52,543 nt of DNA from Candidatus Kuenenia stuttgartensis (GCA_945861865.1 CAMAWN010000016.1:1-52543); one strand, 5' to 3'. Shown: positions 16,544 to 26,090, counted from the first letter of the stretch. Program-made: numbers and translations. The notes: generated by a model from the sequence alone, not told the origin.

Positions 16544-18004
16544 ATGCGAAACCGACAAGCCACGAACCTCCTGTTTGAACTCTCGCAGACCGGACGCCGC
16601 GCCGCGAGATATCCGGCCTGCGATGTGCCTGCGAGATCGCTCACGGAGTTGTTGCCGGCCGACCAACTCGCCGAGCAATCGCCCGATCTGCCGGAGTTGA
16701 CGGAGCCGGATGTCATTCGGCACTTCACGAACTTGTCGACGTTGAACATGTCGGTCGACACGCACTTCTACCCGCTCGGCAGTTGCACGATGAAGTACAA
16801 CCCGAAGCGACATGAGCGGCTCGCGTCGCTGCCGGGGTTGATTGATCTGCACCCGTATCAGGACGAAGCCAGTCAGCAAGGTATGTTGGCGATCCTGTTC
16901 GAGCTGCAAGAAATGCTCGGCGAGATCGCAGGCTTGCCGGCCGTCTCACTGCAACCGGCAGCCGGTGCTCACGGTGAGATGACCGCGCTGCTCACCGCAG
17001 CCGCGTACTTTCACGACCGAGGCGAACAGCGAACGAAAGTGCTCTTCCCGCAAAGTGCCCACGGCACGAATCCCGCCAGCGCGGCGATCGCTGGTTTCGA
17101 GTGCGTGCAGCTCAAAGGGCGAGCCGACGGCTTCGTCGATCTTGACGAACTCAAGGCCAACCTCGACGACAAGACTGCAGTGTTCATGATCACGAATCCG
17201 AACACACTCGGACTCTTCGAACGAGATATCGCGAAGATCGCTCACTTGCTGCACGATGTCGGCGGATTGGTCTACATCGACGGCGCAAACATGAACGCGA
17301 TCTTGGGCATCACTCGACCGGGCGATTTCGGCGGCGACATGATGCACTACAACGTCCACAAAACATTCACCGGACCGCACGGCTCCGGCGGTCCGGGCGC
17401 GGGACCAATCGCCGTTCGTGATTTTCTGGCGGACTATTTGCCCGGCCCGATCGTGACTCGGACGCAGTCGGGCGGCGCAGATCGTTTTCAATTGACAACC
17501 CCGCCGAAATCCATCGGCCGAGTTCGCAGCCAGTTCGGCAACGTCGGTATTTTGCTGCGTGGCTATCTTTATCTTCGCACATTGGGAGCCGCCGGCCTCA
17601 AAGCCGTGTCCGAGCAAGCCGTGCTCAATGCTAACTATCTGCGAGCGAAACTGGCCGACGTCCTGCCGGTGCCTCACGGTGAGCGCTGCATGCACGAGTT
17701 CGTCGCCTCCGCCGAGAAATCGAAATCTGAAAAAGGGATTACCGCGCTGGACATTGCCAAACGGTTGCTCGACTACGGCTACTACGCTCCGACCGTTTAC
17801 TTTCCTCAGATCGTGCCCGAAGCCTTGATGATCGAGCCCACCGAAACCGAATCGCAGCAAACGCTCGACGCCTTCGCGGACACGATCCGCACAATTCTGA
17901 GCGAGTCGCCTGAGTTTCTGCACAACGCTCCGCACGAGACGCCAATCTCTCGCCCCGACGAAGTCAAAGCCGGCCGGCAGCTTGTCCTGCGATGGAAGCG
18001 GTAA
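16544..18004 (+). CDS. gcvPB: Glycine dehydrogenase (decarboxylating) subunit 2
   Basis: PLP-bearing half of the split P-protein. 486 residues, normal length. The PLP lysine is Lys273 in MMHYNVHKTFTGPHGSGGPG. Other marks are THFYPLGSCTMKYNPK near 71-86, SLQPAAGAHGEMTALL, LFPQSAHGTNPASAAIAGFE and FMITNPNTLGLFE. ATG 16544 lacks a clear ribosome binding site; translational coupling with gcvPA is likely. The lipoate ligase starts three bases after the stop. Split P-proteins like this are typical of Gram-positives, archaea and planctomycetes, in contrast to the fused GcvP of proteobacteria. Confidence 0.97.
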   Translation: MRNRQATNLLFELSQTGRRAARYPACDVPARSLTELLPADQLAEQSPDLPELTEPDVIRHFTNLSTLNMSVDTHFYPLGSCTMKYNPKRHERLASLPGLIDLHPYQDEASQQGMLAILFELQEMLGEIAGLPAVSLQPAAGAHGEMTALLTAAAYFHDRGEQRTKVLFPQSAHGTNPASAAIAGFECVQLKGRADGFVDLDELKANLDDKTAVFMITNPNTLGLFERDIAKIAHLLHDVGGLVYIDGANMNAILGITRPGDFGGDMMHYNVHKTFTGPHGSGGPGAGPIAVRDFLADYLPGPIVTRTQSGGADRFQLTTPPKSIGRVRSQFGNVGILLRGYLYLRTLGAAGLKAVSEQAVLNANYLRAKLADVLPVPHGERCMHEFVASAEKSKSEKGITALDIAKRLLDYGYYAPTVYFPQIVPEALMIEPTETESQQTLDAFADTIRTILSESPEFLHNAPHETPISRPDEVKAGRQLVLRWKR

Positions 18005-18007
18005 GCG

Positions 18008-18781
18008 ATGAACAATCTTGTCCATGTGATTCTCGACGAACCGCAATCCGGTGTCTGGAATATGGCAGTCGATGAGGCGCTGCTGGAAGAGTCTCTCCGC
18101 TGCGGGACGATTTTCTTGCGTCTCTATCGCTGGTCCGAGCCGACGGTCTCTCTGGGCTATTTTCAAAAGGAAGCCGAACTGCGTTGCGATCCGAGACTCG
18201 CGAACTTGCCGAGCGTGCGACGGCTCTCCGGAGGCGGCGCGATCTTGCATCATCACGAGCAGACTTACTCATGCAGCCTGCCGCCGTCGCATCGGCTCGC
18301 TCAGCAACCGCATCAGCTTTACGCGGAAATTCATGCCAGCTTCGCCGCATGGCTGACCGAATGTGGTGTCCAAGTCACGCCTCGTGGCAGCAACTCTCAC
18401 CGGAAGGAGGAACCGTTTCTGTGCTTTCTGCGGGAAGCCGCACCGGATTTGGTGGTGAGTGGGCACAAGGTCTTGGGAAGTGCTCAACGGCGGCGGCGAG
18501 GAGCGGTGCTCCAGCACGGCAGCTTGCTGCTCCGAGCCTCGGAACACACACCTGAATTGTTTGGTCTTTGCGAATTAAATCCGATGTTTCCTGACACGAT
18601 CGTGATGTTGGATCGAGTTGCACAGCGGTTGGCTCGGTGTTTGGGAGATGAGTTTGTTACCGGCGAACTCCCAGGACCAGTTCGAGCCGAGGCTACGAAG
18701 TTGGCGAATGAACGTGCCGCAACAGGCAGTTCGATCGCGCTAAAATGGAAAGTGCCGATCGATCAAATTTTGACCGATTGA
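18008..18781 (+). CDS. Lipoate-protein ligase A family protein
   Basis: BPL/LplA/LipB-fold protein, 257 residues. Motifs are VRRLSGGGAILHHHEQTYS (70-88; RR at 71-72 and GGG at 75-77 form the lipoyl-AMP loop) and SGHKVLGSAQRRRRGAVLQH (151-170; Lys154 is the conserved lipoate/AMP-binding lysine). It could ligate lipoate to GcvH, act as an octanoyltransferase of the LipM type, or move lipoyl groups between proteins as LipL does. No cysteine sits at an obvious LipM position in GSAQ-RR, so I leave the class open. It starts three bases after gcvPB, clearly in the same operon, which points to H-protein lipoylation. It lacks the extra C-terminal LplA domain. Confidence 0.9.
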   Translation: MNNLVHVILDEPQSGVWNMAVDEALLEESLRCGTIFLRLYRWSEPTVSLGYFQKEAELRCDPRLANLPSVRRLSGGGAILHHHEQTYSCSLPPSHRLAQQPHQLYAEIHASFAAWLTECGVQVTPRGSNSHRKEEPFLCFLREAAPDLVVSGHKVLGSAQRRRRGAVLQHGSLLLRASEHTPELFGLCELNPMFPDTIVMLDRVAQRLARCLGDEFVTGELPGPVRAEATKLANERAATGSSIALKWKVPIDQILTD

Positions 18782-18944
18782 CAGTCGTTTACGGCGAGAC
18801 TAGCTTCCCCGGTCAACACTTCCGGCGAGTGTCCCTTTCTTAGCTGCCTCCATCGTGACGGCAATGGACATTCGGCGAATTGGTTCTGTTGTGGCGTGAA
18901 ATGATTTTTATTTTCATGTGGCATTTTTCTCACAACAGTCTTCA

Positions 18945-18972
18945 TTGGATTTCGGAGTCGGCTCGATAAAAT
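18945..18972 (+). promoter_or_regulatory. Predicted promoter for the FHA gene
   Basis: TTGGAT (18945-18950), a 16-base spacer and TAAAAT (18967-18972) in an AT-rich stretch that stands out from its surroundings. Transcription would start near 18979, about 20 bases before ATG 19000, which has no strong ribosome binding site. Confidence 0.4.
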
Positions 18973-18999
18973 TGTGTCGTCACAGTCGGGGAACGCGTC

Positions 19000-20100
19000 A
19001 TGTTGAGTGCGGAACTGAAAGTGGTTGGTGGCAAGCAACACGGCTCATTCATCCCGCTTCAGACGAAAAAGTTTTTGGTCGGGCGCGAGCAGGATTGCCA
19101 GTTGCGTCCCTCCAGTGAATCGGTCAGCCGACATCACTGTGTTTTCACGCTGGATGAATTCAGCGTCCGTCTGCGCGACTTGGGCAGTACGAATGGCACA
19201 TTCATCAACGGACAGCGTGTTCAAGGCCAAGCGATCCTGCAACCTGGTGACCGTATTCTGATCGGCAAGCTGGAATTTGACATCGTCATTGAAGGCGCGG
19301 TCGCTACTGTCCAGCACGCTCGGGGCGAGGCTTCCGTAGGATCGGCGCCCGACGCTAGTTTTTTGCTAAGCGATCTCGCTGAAACGCCGGAATCAGTTCC
19401 GTTGAAGCAGACGTTGGTGGACAACGGACTCGAACACGTCCACAACGCCGCCGGCAATGACACAACAGTGATGAGTGCCGACAACATCAGTCTGTTCCCT
19501 CCATCCGCGCCCGCTGCGTTGCCGATCGAGACGAAGCCTGTCGATGCCTTGCCGGTCGGCTCGACCGTTGCTCCTTTGGCTCAGACGATTCCGGTCATGC
19601 CGCCACCAATGATGCCGCAGGGAATGCCCATGCCAAATGCGGCGATGATGTCTCCCTACGGAATGCCGGGAGCGATGCCCGGCACGTATCCGCCACAGCC
19701 AACGTATGTCCAGGCTCCGTTTGCCAACTATGCGCCACAATACATGCCAAATCCATACGGCATGCAACAGCCCTTTATGCCGCAACCAGGATACATGGAT
19801 CCGGCTTACCAGCAGCAAATGGCGTATCAACAACAAATGGCTCAACAGGCGATGATGGCGCAATATGCCGCTCAGCCGGCACCGGTCGCTGACGTGGAAG
19901 AATCGGAGCCGGAAACCAAGACGAAGGTCTTGAATGTTCCCGCAATTTCGTTGCCGCCACCGGAAGAAACCGGAGCGAAACCGCCGCCTGAGGCTCCGCC
20001 GCCGGCCAGGACCGAAGGCACTACCGCCGTCATCGCGGCGGAAGTCCCGAATCGGCAGTTGGCGGCCGACATCCTCAACAAGTTCAAAAACCGCCGGTAG
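19000..20100 (+). CDS. FHA domain protein with Pro/Met/Gln-rich tail
   Basis: 366 residues. An N-terminal forkhead-associated domain (about 1-98) binds phosphothreonine peptides. The conserved contacts are visible: VGRE (27-30), SVSRHHCVF (41-49) and DLGSTNGTFING (60-71). From about 100 to 180 the chain is an acidic/Ser/Thr linker with TTVMSADNISLFPPS; from 185 to 295 it is low-complexity, rich in Pro, Met, Gln, Tyr (PPMMPQGMPMPNAAMM, PQYMPNPYGMQQPFMPQPG, QQQMAYQQQMAQQAMMAQ). The end (IAAEVPNRQLAADILNKFKNRR) is a predicted amphipathic helix and may bind a partner. No enzyme domain. It probably reads a Ser/Thr-kinase mark; the kinase at 22546 is a candidate partner by position only. Confidence 0.92.
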   Translation: MLSAELKVVGGKQHGSFIPLQTKKFLVGREQDCQLRPSSESVSRHHCVFTLDEFSVRLRDLGSTNGTFINGQRVQGQAILQPGDRILIGKLEFDIVIEGAVATVQHARGEASVGSAPDASFLLSDLAETPESVPLKQTLVDNGLEHVHNAAGNDTTVMSADNISLFPPSAPAALPIETKPVDALPVGSTVAPLAQTIPVMPPPMMPQGMPMPNAAMMSPYGMPGAMPGTYPPQPTYVQAPFANYAPQYMPNPYGMQQPFMPQPGYMDPAYQQQMAYQQQMAQQAMMAQYAAQPAPVADVEESEPETKTKVLNVPAISLPPPEETGAKPPPEAPPPARTEGTTAVIAAEVPNRQLAADILNKFKNRR

Positions 20101-20142
20101 CCGACGGGGTATTGCAGTCCCACCGATTGAAGGAGCGTCTCC

Positions 20143-20361
20143 GTGTCCGAACCGAATCCCGCCGCCGCTGCCGCCGATCAACAACGACGCTACCGAGAAC
20201 TGATCGACTTACTTCCCTTGGCGATCTCTCTGGCCGGATTGCCGCACAGCGAAGGCTCTCGATATTACACCGAGGAGCAAATCGAATTGCGGGCTAACAC
20301 GGTGCGTCACGCCTTCAAATTCGCGCGTCAGTTGGCCAGAGATTACATTCAGCGGCAATAG
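20143..20361 (+). CDS. Small helical protein of unknown function (72 aa)
   Basis: GTG start at 20143 with AAGGAG about eight bases upstream, 42 bases after the FHA gene and so likely in its operon. The 72 residues are soluble; after a short Ala-rich N-terminus there are predicted helices (YRELIDLLPLAISLAGLP; EEQIELRANTVRHAFKFARQLARDYI). A tyrosine pair (SRYYTEEQ) sits between them. I recognise no family. The good ribosome binding site and the composition support a real gene. Confidence 0.7.
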   Translation: MSEPNPAAAAADQQRRYRELIDLLPLAISLAGLPHSEGSRYYTEEQIELRANTVRHAFKFARQLARDYIQRQ

Positions 20362-20435
20362 AGAAAAGTCGGCTCGATCCCACCCAGGGCGATTGCGCGA
20401 CGTTGGGCAACCCACGACAGTTGGGTTATAGCGAT

Positions 20436-20579
20436 TCAAGGAGTCGGCTCGGCAGGCTGCTGGGCGATCAAATCGCGTTCACGTTTCAGGATGAGCATCG
20501 TGCCCTCAAGTGTGAGTGTCGCGATTCGGAAACAGTTCTCGGAGTTGACGGGCCGCAGTTCCTCGAACAGTTCGATCGA
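20436..20579 (-). pseudogene. C-terminal remnant of a lost gene
   Basis: A 47-codon frame without a start ends in TGA at 20436-20438. It reads IELFEELRPVNSENCFRIAT, LTLEGTMLILKRERDLIAQQ, PAEPTP. The composition and the heptad-like KRERDLIAQQ end look like real protein. In-frame TGA (20580-20582) cuts it off, while the neighbouring frame upstream continues (GVPYGTEWLIDR), which suggests a frameshift near the ATCGATCG run at about 20572-20580. I do not recognise the original family. Confidence 0.35.
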
Positions 20580-20781
20580 TCAGCCATTCAGTACCATACG
20601 GAACTCCGGTCACGCAATTGATCCGCCAACGGAAAGCTGACTCGTGATGCGGCTCAGGCGTTGGTCGATCTGAACGAAAACTCGCCGAGGATGACCAACA
20701 GCGGATGGACGAATTGGCGGAAAAAGTCTCGGCCCAATCAGCGGTCGCCAAGCACTGGATTTGCTTTGGTGGCCAGAATTG

Positions 20782-20820
20782 ACCACAAAGACACGAAGTT
20801 CGGCTTCGTGCTTTTGTGGT
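20782..20820. repeat. ACCACAAA hairpin upstream of the thioesterase gene
   Basis: Arms 20782-20798 (ACCACAAAGACACGAAG) and 20804-20820 (CTTCGTGCTTTTGTGGT) pair at 15 of 17 positions around a TTCGG loop. It ends 26 bases before ATG 20846. It could be a dispersed repeat, or a terminator for the old gene upstream; no T-run follows. Confidence 0.6.
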
Positions 20821-20845
20821 TCACTCCAAAGCGTCAGACCCAGCT

Positions 20846-21241
20846 ATGCGACAGCACGAAATTCAAATCCGAGTGCGATACTCGGAAACCGATGCGATGG
20901 GGTTTCTGCATCACGCGAATTATTTCTGCTACTTTGAAGTCGGACGGACGGAATTGTTCCGCGCTCAAGGGGGCGACTACCGAGCGATGGAAGAGGGAGG
21001 CTTGTTCCTCGTCGTCGCCAAGCTGGATTGCCGCTATCGCGCGCCGGCTCGGTATGACGACTTGCTGACGCTGCGGACGACAATTACGGCTGCGACTGAG
21101 GCGAAGCTCGAACACGGGTACGAACTCTTCCGGGACAGCACGCTGCTCTGCACCGGACACAGCACGCTGGCCTGTGTGGATCGCAGCGGAAAACTCCAGC
21201 GGATGCCGGTGGAGTTGCTGCGGATGTGTGGCGCAACGTAG
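20846..21241 (+). CDS. YbgC/4HBT-type acyl-CoA thioesterase
   Basis: 131 residues, hot-dog fold. The signature [21 protein letters not shown] (11-31) carries the catalytic Asp16 and the HH-AN-Y stretch of the YbgC/4-hydroxybenzoyl-CoA thioesterase group; [17 protein letters not shown] follows. It hydrolyses an acyl-CoA thioester; the substrate is not evident, and no tol-pal genes are nearby. I chose ATG 20846; GTG 20816 would add ten residues but lies in the hairpin arm, and neither has a good ribosome binding site. The TAG stop (21239-21241) is inside a long hairpin shared with the end of convergent hemE. Confidence 0.88.
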   Translation: MRQHEIQIRVRYSETDAMGFLHHANYFCYFEVGRTELFRAQGGDYRAMEEGGLFLVVAKLDCRYRAPARYDDLLTLRTTITAATEAKLEHGYELFRDSTLLCTGHSTLACVDRSGKLQRMPVELLRMCGAT

Positions 21242-21272
21242 CCCTGTCGCTCCGCGACACGGCTATGTTGCG
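21232..21272. terminator. Long hairpin between convergent ybgC-like gene and hemE
   Basis: CGCAACGTAGCCCTGTCG (21232-21249) pairs with 21255-21272 at 17 of 18 positions, counting one G-T pair. It includes the TAG stop of the thioesterase and lies directly before the hemE stop, so it could end transcription from both sides, although no T-run is present. It begins with TAGCCC like the hairpin at 4014-4039, and may be a mobile-type repeat reused as a gene end. Confidence 0.55.
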
Positions 21273-21276
21273 AGCG

Positions 21277-22317
21277 CTACTTCGATCCAAGTTCATGCAC
21301 GATCTCGACGAGCGCCTTCGCGTGCTCCGGCGGGACATCGGGGGTGATGCCGTGGCCGAGGTTGAAGATGTGGCCGGGGCGATGTTCGGCGGCTGCGAGA
21401 ACCTGCAACGCTCGGCGGCGGATCGTGGGGATGTCGGTCAGTAGCGTGACCGGATCAAGGTTGCCTTGCACGGCGACATCGTGGCCGACAGTTCGCCAGC
21501 CATCGCGCAGATCAACTCGCCAATCGAGTCCGATCACGTCACCGCCTCCCTCGCGGAGCAGCGGCAGCAGCGCTGGGTTGCCGGTTGCGAAGTTGATGAC
21601 CGGCGTGGCATGTTTCACACCGTCGATGACCGCCTTCGTGTGCGGCAGGACGTATTCGCGATAGTCGCTCGGCGAGAGGCAGCCGGCCCAACTGTCGAAG
21701 AGTTGGATCGCCTGACAACCGGCCTCAACCTGCGCGAGAATGTATTTCACGAGGCTGTGCGTCAGGCAATTCATCAATGCCGTCCACGCTCCGCTGTCGG
21801 AATACATCAGCCGCTTGACGTGCGCGTAATTTTTCGAGCCACCCCCTTCGATGGCATACGACGCAAGCGTGAACGGCGCTCCGGCGAAGCCGAGCAGCGG
21901 AATATCGGCCGGCAAGTCGCGGCGAATGAGACGGACGGCGTCGAAGACGTAGCCCAAGGAATTCACATCGTCGAGGTGTCGCAGCGAGTCGATTCCGGCG
22001 GCGTCACGGACGGGATTGTGGATGACCGGACCTGCGCCCTCGGTGTATTCCAATTGCAAGCCGATCGGTTCGAGGATCGGCAGCAAGTCGGCGAAGAGAA
22101 TCGCGGCATCGACGCCGAGCACTCGCTGAGCAGTGAGCGTGACCTCGGCGGCCAGATCAGGGCGTTTGCAGAGTTCCATGAACGTCACGCGACGGCGGAC
22201 AGCCATGTATTCCGGCAAGTAACGTCCCGCTTGTCGCATGATCCAAATAGGGGTTGTGTCGGTCGGTTCGCGACGGACGGCTTTCAGAAAACGGCTATTT
22301 TGCAGGACGTCGGACAA
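21277..22317 (-). CDS. hemE: Uroporphyrinogen decarboxylase
   Basis: Removes four carboxyl groups from uroporphyrinogen III to give coproporphyrinogen III in heme synthesis. 346 residues from TTG 22317, the normal length. GAGGAG (22325-22330) lies seven bases upstream of that TTG, and there is no in-frame ATG near; the open frame extends to 22749 but that part runs over the kinase start and looks non-coding. Motifs are [15 protein letters not shown] (23-37), [54 protein letters not shown] and [15 protein letters not shown] near the end. It is divergent from the kinase gene with a 228-bp gap. Confidence 0.96.
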   Translation of the reverse strand: MSDVLQNSRFLKAVRREPTDTTPIWIMRQAGRYLPEYMAVRRRVTFMELCKRPDLAAEVTLTAQRVLGVDAAILFADLLPILEPIGLQLEYTEGAGPVIHNPVRDAAGIDSLRHLDDVNSLGYVFDAVRLIRRDLPADIPLLGFAGAPFTLASYAIEGGGSKNYAHVKRLMYSDSGAWTALMNCLTHSLVKYILAQVEAGCQAIQLFDSWAGCLSPSDYREYVLPHTKAVIDGVKHATPVINFATGNPALLPLLREGGGDVIGLDWRVDLRDGWRTVGHDVAVQGNLDPVTLLTDIPTIRRRALQVLAAAEHRPGHIFNLGHGITPDVPPEHAKALVEIVHELGSK

Positions 22318-22545
22318 AATGTGGCTCCTCAAGTGTGAGTCCGAATTGTAGTGGCAACGATCCGTACCGCGACCGTCAGCCAGCAGTCCGTTTGCGTCGA
22401 TAAATGGGGGCGGCCTTGAAGATCTCGATGCGGAGAACGTGGCGTCGTGCTGGAAAGGCGGGGAGGTGACTGGTTTAATACTCGTTCGCTTTTCGGAGCG
22501 ATCATTTTCACTTCTCATCGCGCCGCACGTTTGGGTTGATTTCGC

Positions 22546-25500
22546 ATGGCCCTCAAGCTGACCGTCGAATCGTTTTTGCAGGTCGTTCGGCAGAGCGGCT
22601 TGATCGACAAGGATCAGCTTCAAAAACTGTTGCAGGAGTATGAGGCTCGCGGGATTGACGTCCAGCAGGCGCAGTCCATTGCGGATGCGCTGGTCGGCGG
22701 CGAAGTCATCACGCAATGGCAGGCCGAAAAGCTGCTGGCCGGAAAGCACAAGGGCTTTTCACTCGGCAAGTACAAGCTACTGGGTTTGCTGGGCAAAGGC
22801 GGGATGAGTTCGGTGTATCTGGCCGAGCATGTGCTGATGAAACGGCGCTGCGCGATCAAAGTGCTGCCTAGCAAGCGAGTCAACGATTCGTCGTATCTCG
22901 CGAGATTTCATCGCGAGGCTCAGGCGGTGGCATCGGTCGATCACCCGAACATCGTGCGTGCGTACGACGTCGATTGCGCTCAGGACCGCGACTCACAAAT
23001 TCATTTCCTGGTGATGGAGTATGTCCAAGGCCAGAGCTTGCAGGAGTTGATCATTCGCAACGGGCCGGCCGATTATGCGGATGCGGTGGAGTACATTCGG
23101 CAGGCGTCCGAGGGACTCGAACACGCGCACCGAGCGGGTCTCGTGCATCGTGACATCAAGCCGGCAAACTTGTTGATCGACACGACCGGCACCATCAAGC
23201 TCTTAGACATGGGCTTGGCTCGGTTCTTTGATGACCGCGACGAGAATCCGCTGACGGTTGCCCACGACGAAAAGGTGCTCGGCACAGCCGACTATCTCGC
23301 GCCGGAGCAGGCACTGGACAGTCACACGGTTGATGCGCGAGCCGACATTTACAGCCTGGGTTGCTCGCTGCAATTTTTGCTGACCGGCAATCCGCCCTAC
23401 ACGGAAGGAACGCTGACTCAGCGACTGATGTGGCACCAGACGAAGCCGTTTCCGCCGCTGACCGATTCTCGGATCGACTGCCCCGCTTCGTTGTCGGCGT
23501 TGCTCAACAAAATGGTCGAGAAGAAACCGGAGGACCGCTATCAGTCGACCGCCGCCGTTGCCGAGGCCTGTCGTCAGTGGTTGGCCGACAATGTCGGAGC
23601 CGACTGGAAGCAATGTCATGTTCCGCTCTCGCGCGGGGGCTCATCGAGCGGACGATTGGTTTCACCGACGCGCGACTTGCAAAGTGACCCTGCGATTCTG
23701 AAACAGACTTCGCACGACAGGGGTTCCTCGTTGGTGCGGCAGAATGCCGATGGCTCCTCGGCTACCAAGATTTCGCGACCAGGAACGGTGCCAGCCGCTC
23801 CAGCTTCAAAGGCTCAGCCAGTGGTCACGAACTCGGTGATTGCACCGATCGCTGCGGCGGCTCTACCTGTCGCGCCGCCAATGGCCGTACCGGTCGCAGC
23901 ACTACCGGTTGCCGTTCCGATTGCTCAGCCGGTTGCAGTCCCGCTTCCTCCCTTCGCGAAGCCAATCGTGCCGATCGCAGTCCCAGTGGTCGCAACGCCA
24001 GTCGCGCAACCCGTGATGGTTGCCGTTCTCGTGGCGACTCCTGCTGAACCAGAACCCGTGCCAATCAACTTTTTTGAAGAAACAACTTCGGAAACGACAG
24101 AGGCCGCGACCGACTTTCTGTTTGACAATGAAGCCGCGAACGAAGCGACCATCATCACTCCCGTGGAGGCCCCCACAGAAACCACCGAGGACGACAACCT
24201 TTTCTCGCTCTTCGGTGCTCAAAGCGAAGTGACACCCACAGAGGAAGCCGAGCTAGCTCCATTGGATGTTCCGATCGTGCCGACTCCGCCTAGGCCTCCG
24301 CTTGCGGAAACGGTGGTCCTTGAATCGCCGCGGCCACAATCCGATGTCCCCGAATTGACCTTTGAGTACAGCCACACGGAAACGGCAGCACCATCTCCCA
24401 AGAAGTCCGCGCACTCAGTCGGCGACCTGTTCAAGAAGCCCGTTGCTCGATACGTCGCGTTGGTCGCGTTGGTCATCGGTGGCATTGCTTGGTGGAGCAC
24501 TCGCGGGTCGGTTGAATCCGACAAGACAGTCGCGAAGTCCCCCAAGAAGGGGAACGCGGGAAAATCGGTTGGGAACAGCGCGGCCGGTGTGAAAAAGTCA
24601 GACGCTTACGAGGTGACGCTGCTGGTCGGAGCCGGCGGCGATTTCAAATCGATTGGACGAGCGATTCACTCGGCGGTCGAGAGCCGTGCGGAGCACGAGA
24701 AGGCCGCCAATGGAAAGCCGCTGAGGTTCCTCATCCAGGTGAAGCCCGGACAAACGTTCGAGGAAGCGATCGTCTTTGACGAGTCATTTCCCGGCGAGGT
24801 CCATCTGACATCAGACACTCCCGGCAAAAACTTTAAGCTGACACCACCTAGCCGCTCAGAGCCTGCGATCACGATTAAGAACCGCCGCGACGTGACGATC
24901 GAGAATATCTTCATCGAACTGGAGGGCTTTCCACAAAAGGAAAAAGGCATTGTCATCACTGGCTCGGCGGCGCGTTGTCGCATTCGGAACTGTGTCATCT
25001 CGGATGTGGGAATGTCCGGCATCGAATTGAGCGGCGCGGTGGGTGGCGAAGGAGCGGACGGCATCGTGCTGGATGCGATCACGTTTCAGAAAGCATCTCC
25101 GACGTCGGCCGGTGTGCATGTCAGCAAGTCGAGCACCGGGACACCGACTCAACGTGTTACTGTGCAACGCTGCCGTTTTTTTGGGTCCATGTCATCGGGC
25201 GTGTTCATTGATGGCCCTGTCGAGTATTTGACTGTCCGAAATTGTGGCGCATCCGGTTCGACGAGTGGCATTCGCTTTGCCGAAGGAGTGGTGGCGAAGA
25301 ATGTGCTGATCGATCACTGCTCGTTCCGAAATCAAAGCGAAGCCGGTTTGCTGTTTGAAGCAATGCCCGGAGCGAGTTCCGGCGATCTCGTGTGGCGCAA
25401 TTGTCTGTTCGCTGGCACCGCGAAAGCCGAGTTGCTCATCGCGAAAGGCTACGACGCGAACAAATTCAACTCGCTGATGAGCGCGGACAAACCGATCGAG

Positions 25501-25677
25501 AACAACTGGACTGACCGCAAGACGGACAACGCCGTGAACGGCGAACGCGACCTGCTCGGTAATGGCGGCGCGCGTGTTCCCGTGATTCAATTCGAGGCGA
25601 CTGCCGCGACCGCCGAATTATTTTTAGTTGCCAAAGCGGGTGAGCCGTACAAGACGGCGGGCGTCAAAGCCAAATAG
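22546..25677 (+). CDS. Membrane Ser/Thr protein kinase with beta-helix domain
   Basis: 1043 residues. A helical N-terminal segment (1-70, [20 protein letters not shown]) typical of planctomycete kinases is followed by a Hanks-type kinase domain (77-345): [12 protein letters not shown] (83-94), CAIKVLP with Lys105, Glu124, [10 protein letters not shown] (201-210, catalytic Asp203), DMG at 221-223 where DFG is usual, [10 protein letters not shown] (247-256) and DIYSLGC. Residues about 410-520 are a Pro/Ala/Val-rich spacer with repeated PVAVP words, then an acidic part. One membrane helix lies near 635-652 ([14 protein letters not shown]). Outside it, about 700-1000, is a right-handed beta-helix (pectate-lyase-like coils [40 protein letters not shown]). 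Likely an envelope sensor: the beta-helix may bind a polysaccharide, and the kinase signals inside. Ligand and target unknown. Confidence 0.93.
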   Translation: MALKLTVESFLQVVRQSGLIDKDQLQKLLQEYEARGIDVQQAQSIADALVGGEVITQWQAEKLLAGKHKGFSLGKYKLLGLLGKGGMSSVYLAEHVLMKRRCAIKVLPSKRVNDSSYLARFHREAQAVASVDHPNIVRAYDVDCAQDRDSQIHFLVMEYVQGQSLQELIIRNGPADYADAVEYIRQASEGLEHAHRAGLVHRDIKPANLLIDTTGTIKLLDMGLARFFDDRDENPLTVAHDEKVLGTADYLAPEQALDSHTVDARADIYSLGCSLQFLLTGNPPYTEGTLTQRLMWHQTKPFPPLTDSRIDCPASLSALLNKMVEKKPEDRYQSTAAVAEACRQWLADNVGADWKQCHVPLSRGGSSSGRLVSPTRDLQSDPAILKQTSHDRGSSLVRQNADGSSATKISRPGTVPAAPASKAQPVVTNSVIAPIAAAALPVAPPMAVPVAALPVAVPIAQPVAVPLPPFAKPIVPIAVPVVATPVAQPVMVAVLVATPAEPEPVPINFFEETTSETTEAATDFLFDNEAANEATIITPVEAPTETTEDDNLFSLFGAQSEVTPTEEAELAPLDVPIVPTPPRPPLAETVVLESPRPQSDVPELTFEYSHTETAAPSPKKSAHSVGDLFKKPVARYVALVALVIGGIAWWSTRGSVESDKTVAKSPKKGNAGKSVGNSAAGVKKSDAYEVTLLVGAGGDFKSIGRAIHSAVESRAEHEKAANGKPLRFLIQVKPGQTFEEAIVFDESFPGEVHLTSDTPGKNFKLTPPSRSEPAITIKNRRDVTIENIFIELEGFPQKEKGIVITGSAARCRIRNCVISDVGMSGIELSGAVGGEGADGIVLDAITFQKASPTSAGVHVSKSSTGTPTQRVTVQRCRFFGSMSSGVFIDGPVEYLTVRNCGASGSTSGIRFAEGVVAKNVLIDHCSFRNQSEAGLLFEAMPGASSGDLVWRNCLFAGTAKAELLIAKGYDANKFNSLMSADKPIENNWTDRKTDNAVNGERDLLGNGGARVPVIQFEATAATAELFLVAKAGEPYKTAGVKAK

Positions 25678-26090
25678 CCGCGACAACGTCACTTCCGCCA
25701 ACCTCCCGGATCGCCGATTTTCCGTTGCGCAATCGGCACAATCGTCAGGGCCAGTCGGAAAACTTGTGGCCGAGTAGTGAACAGTGCGGGAAGATTCGGA
25801 ATCGCGTCGCGAGTCCCTCTTAAACCCTCCGGCTTGCTCCAAGCGCTTGATGGCGGAGTCTTTCGAGGCTCCCGGCGGACAACGAGAATTCAACTCGAAT
25901 TGGCCGCCGGCAAACTGTTCAGGCACCGGAAATCGCTGCAACTCTCGTCTGGCCTGTCTCTTATTTTGTACAGGTAGCGAAGGGCTGAACCGAACCGGAC
26001 GATGGCCGACAATTCGCGGCGGGATTCGCCTCCAAGTCCGCCCACATGAAACCCTCCGAAAGCCCCATCGCAGCACGCGCAGGGAACGCC
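25678..26090. other. 413-bp intergenic region, nothing recognised
   Basis: Between the kinase stop and the HExxH protein. Open frames exist on both strands but have shadow-like Arg/Ser/Cys-rich composition and no ribosome binding sites. A start at ATG 26046 for the next gene would use its last 45 bases. No strong hairpin or promoter was seen. Confidence 0.5.

Larger units (their letters stand above)
20362..20845. other. 484-bp segment with decayed coding remnants
   Basis: There is no intact gene. A minus-strand remnant at 20436-20579 is listed separately. On the plus strand, 20705-20782 reads MDELAEKVSAQSAVAKHWIC and onward to a TGA, and the same frame reads SERKLAEDDQQR just upstream without a start codon. 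Both pieces look protein-like yet are broken. A strong hairpin (20782-20820) closes the region just before the thioesterase gene. Confidence 0.5.

Noticed and set aside
16946-18256. Minus-strand open frame of 436 codons opposite gcvPB
   Set aside because: gcvPB is certain. The antisense product has shadow composition.
22318-22749. 144-codon N-terminal extension of hemE
   Set aside because: It overlaps the kinase start codon, has no homology to HemE, and a TTG with a good ribosome binding site gives the normal length.
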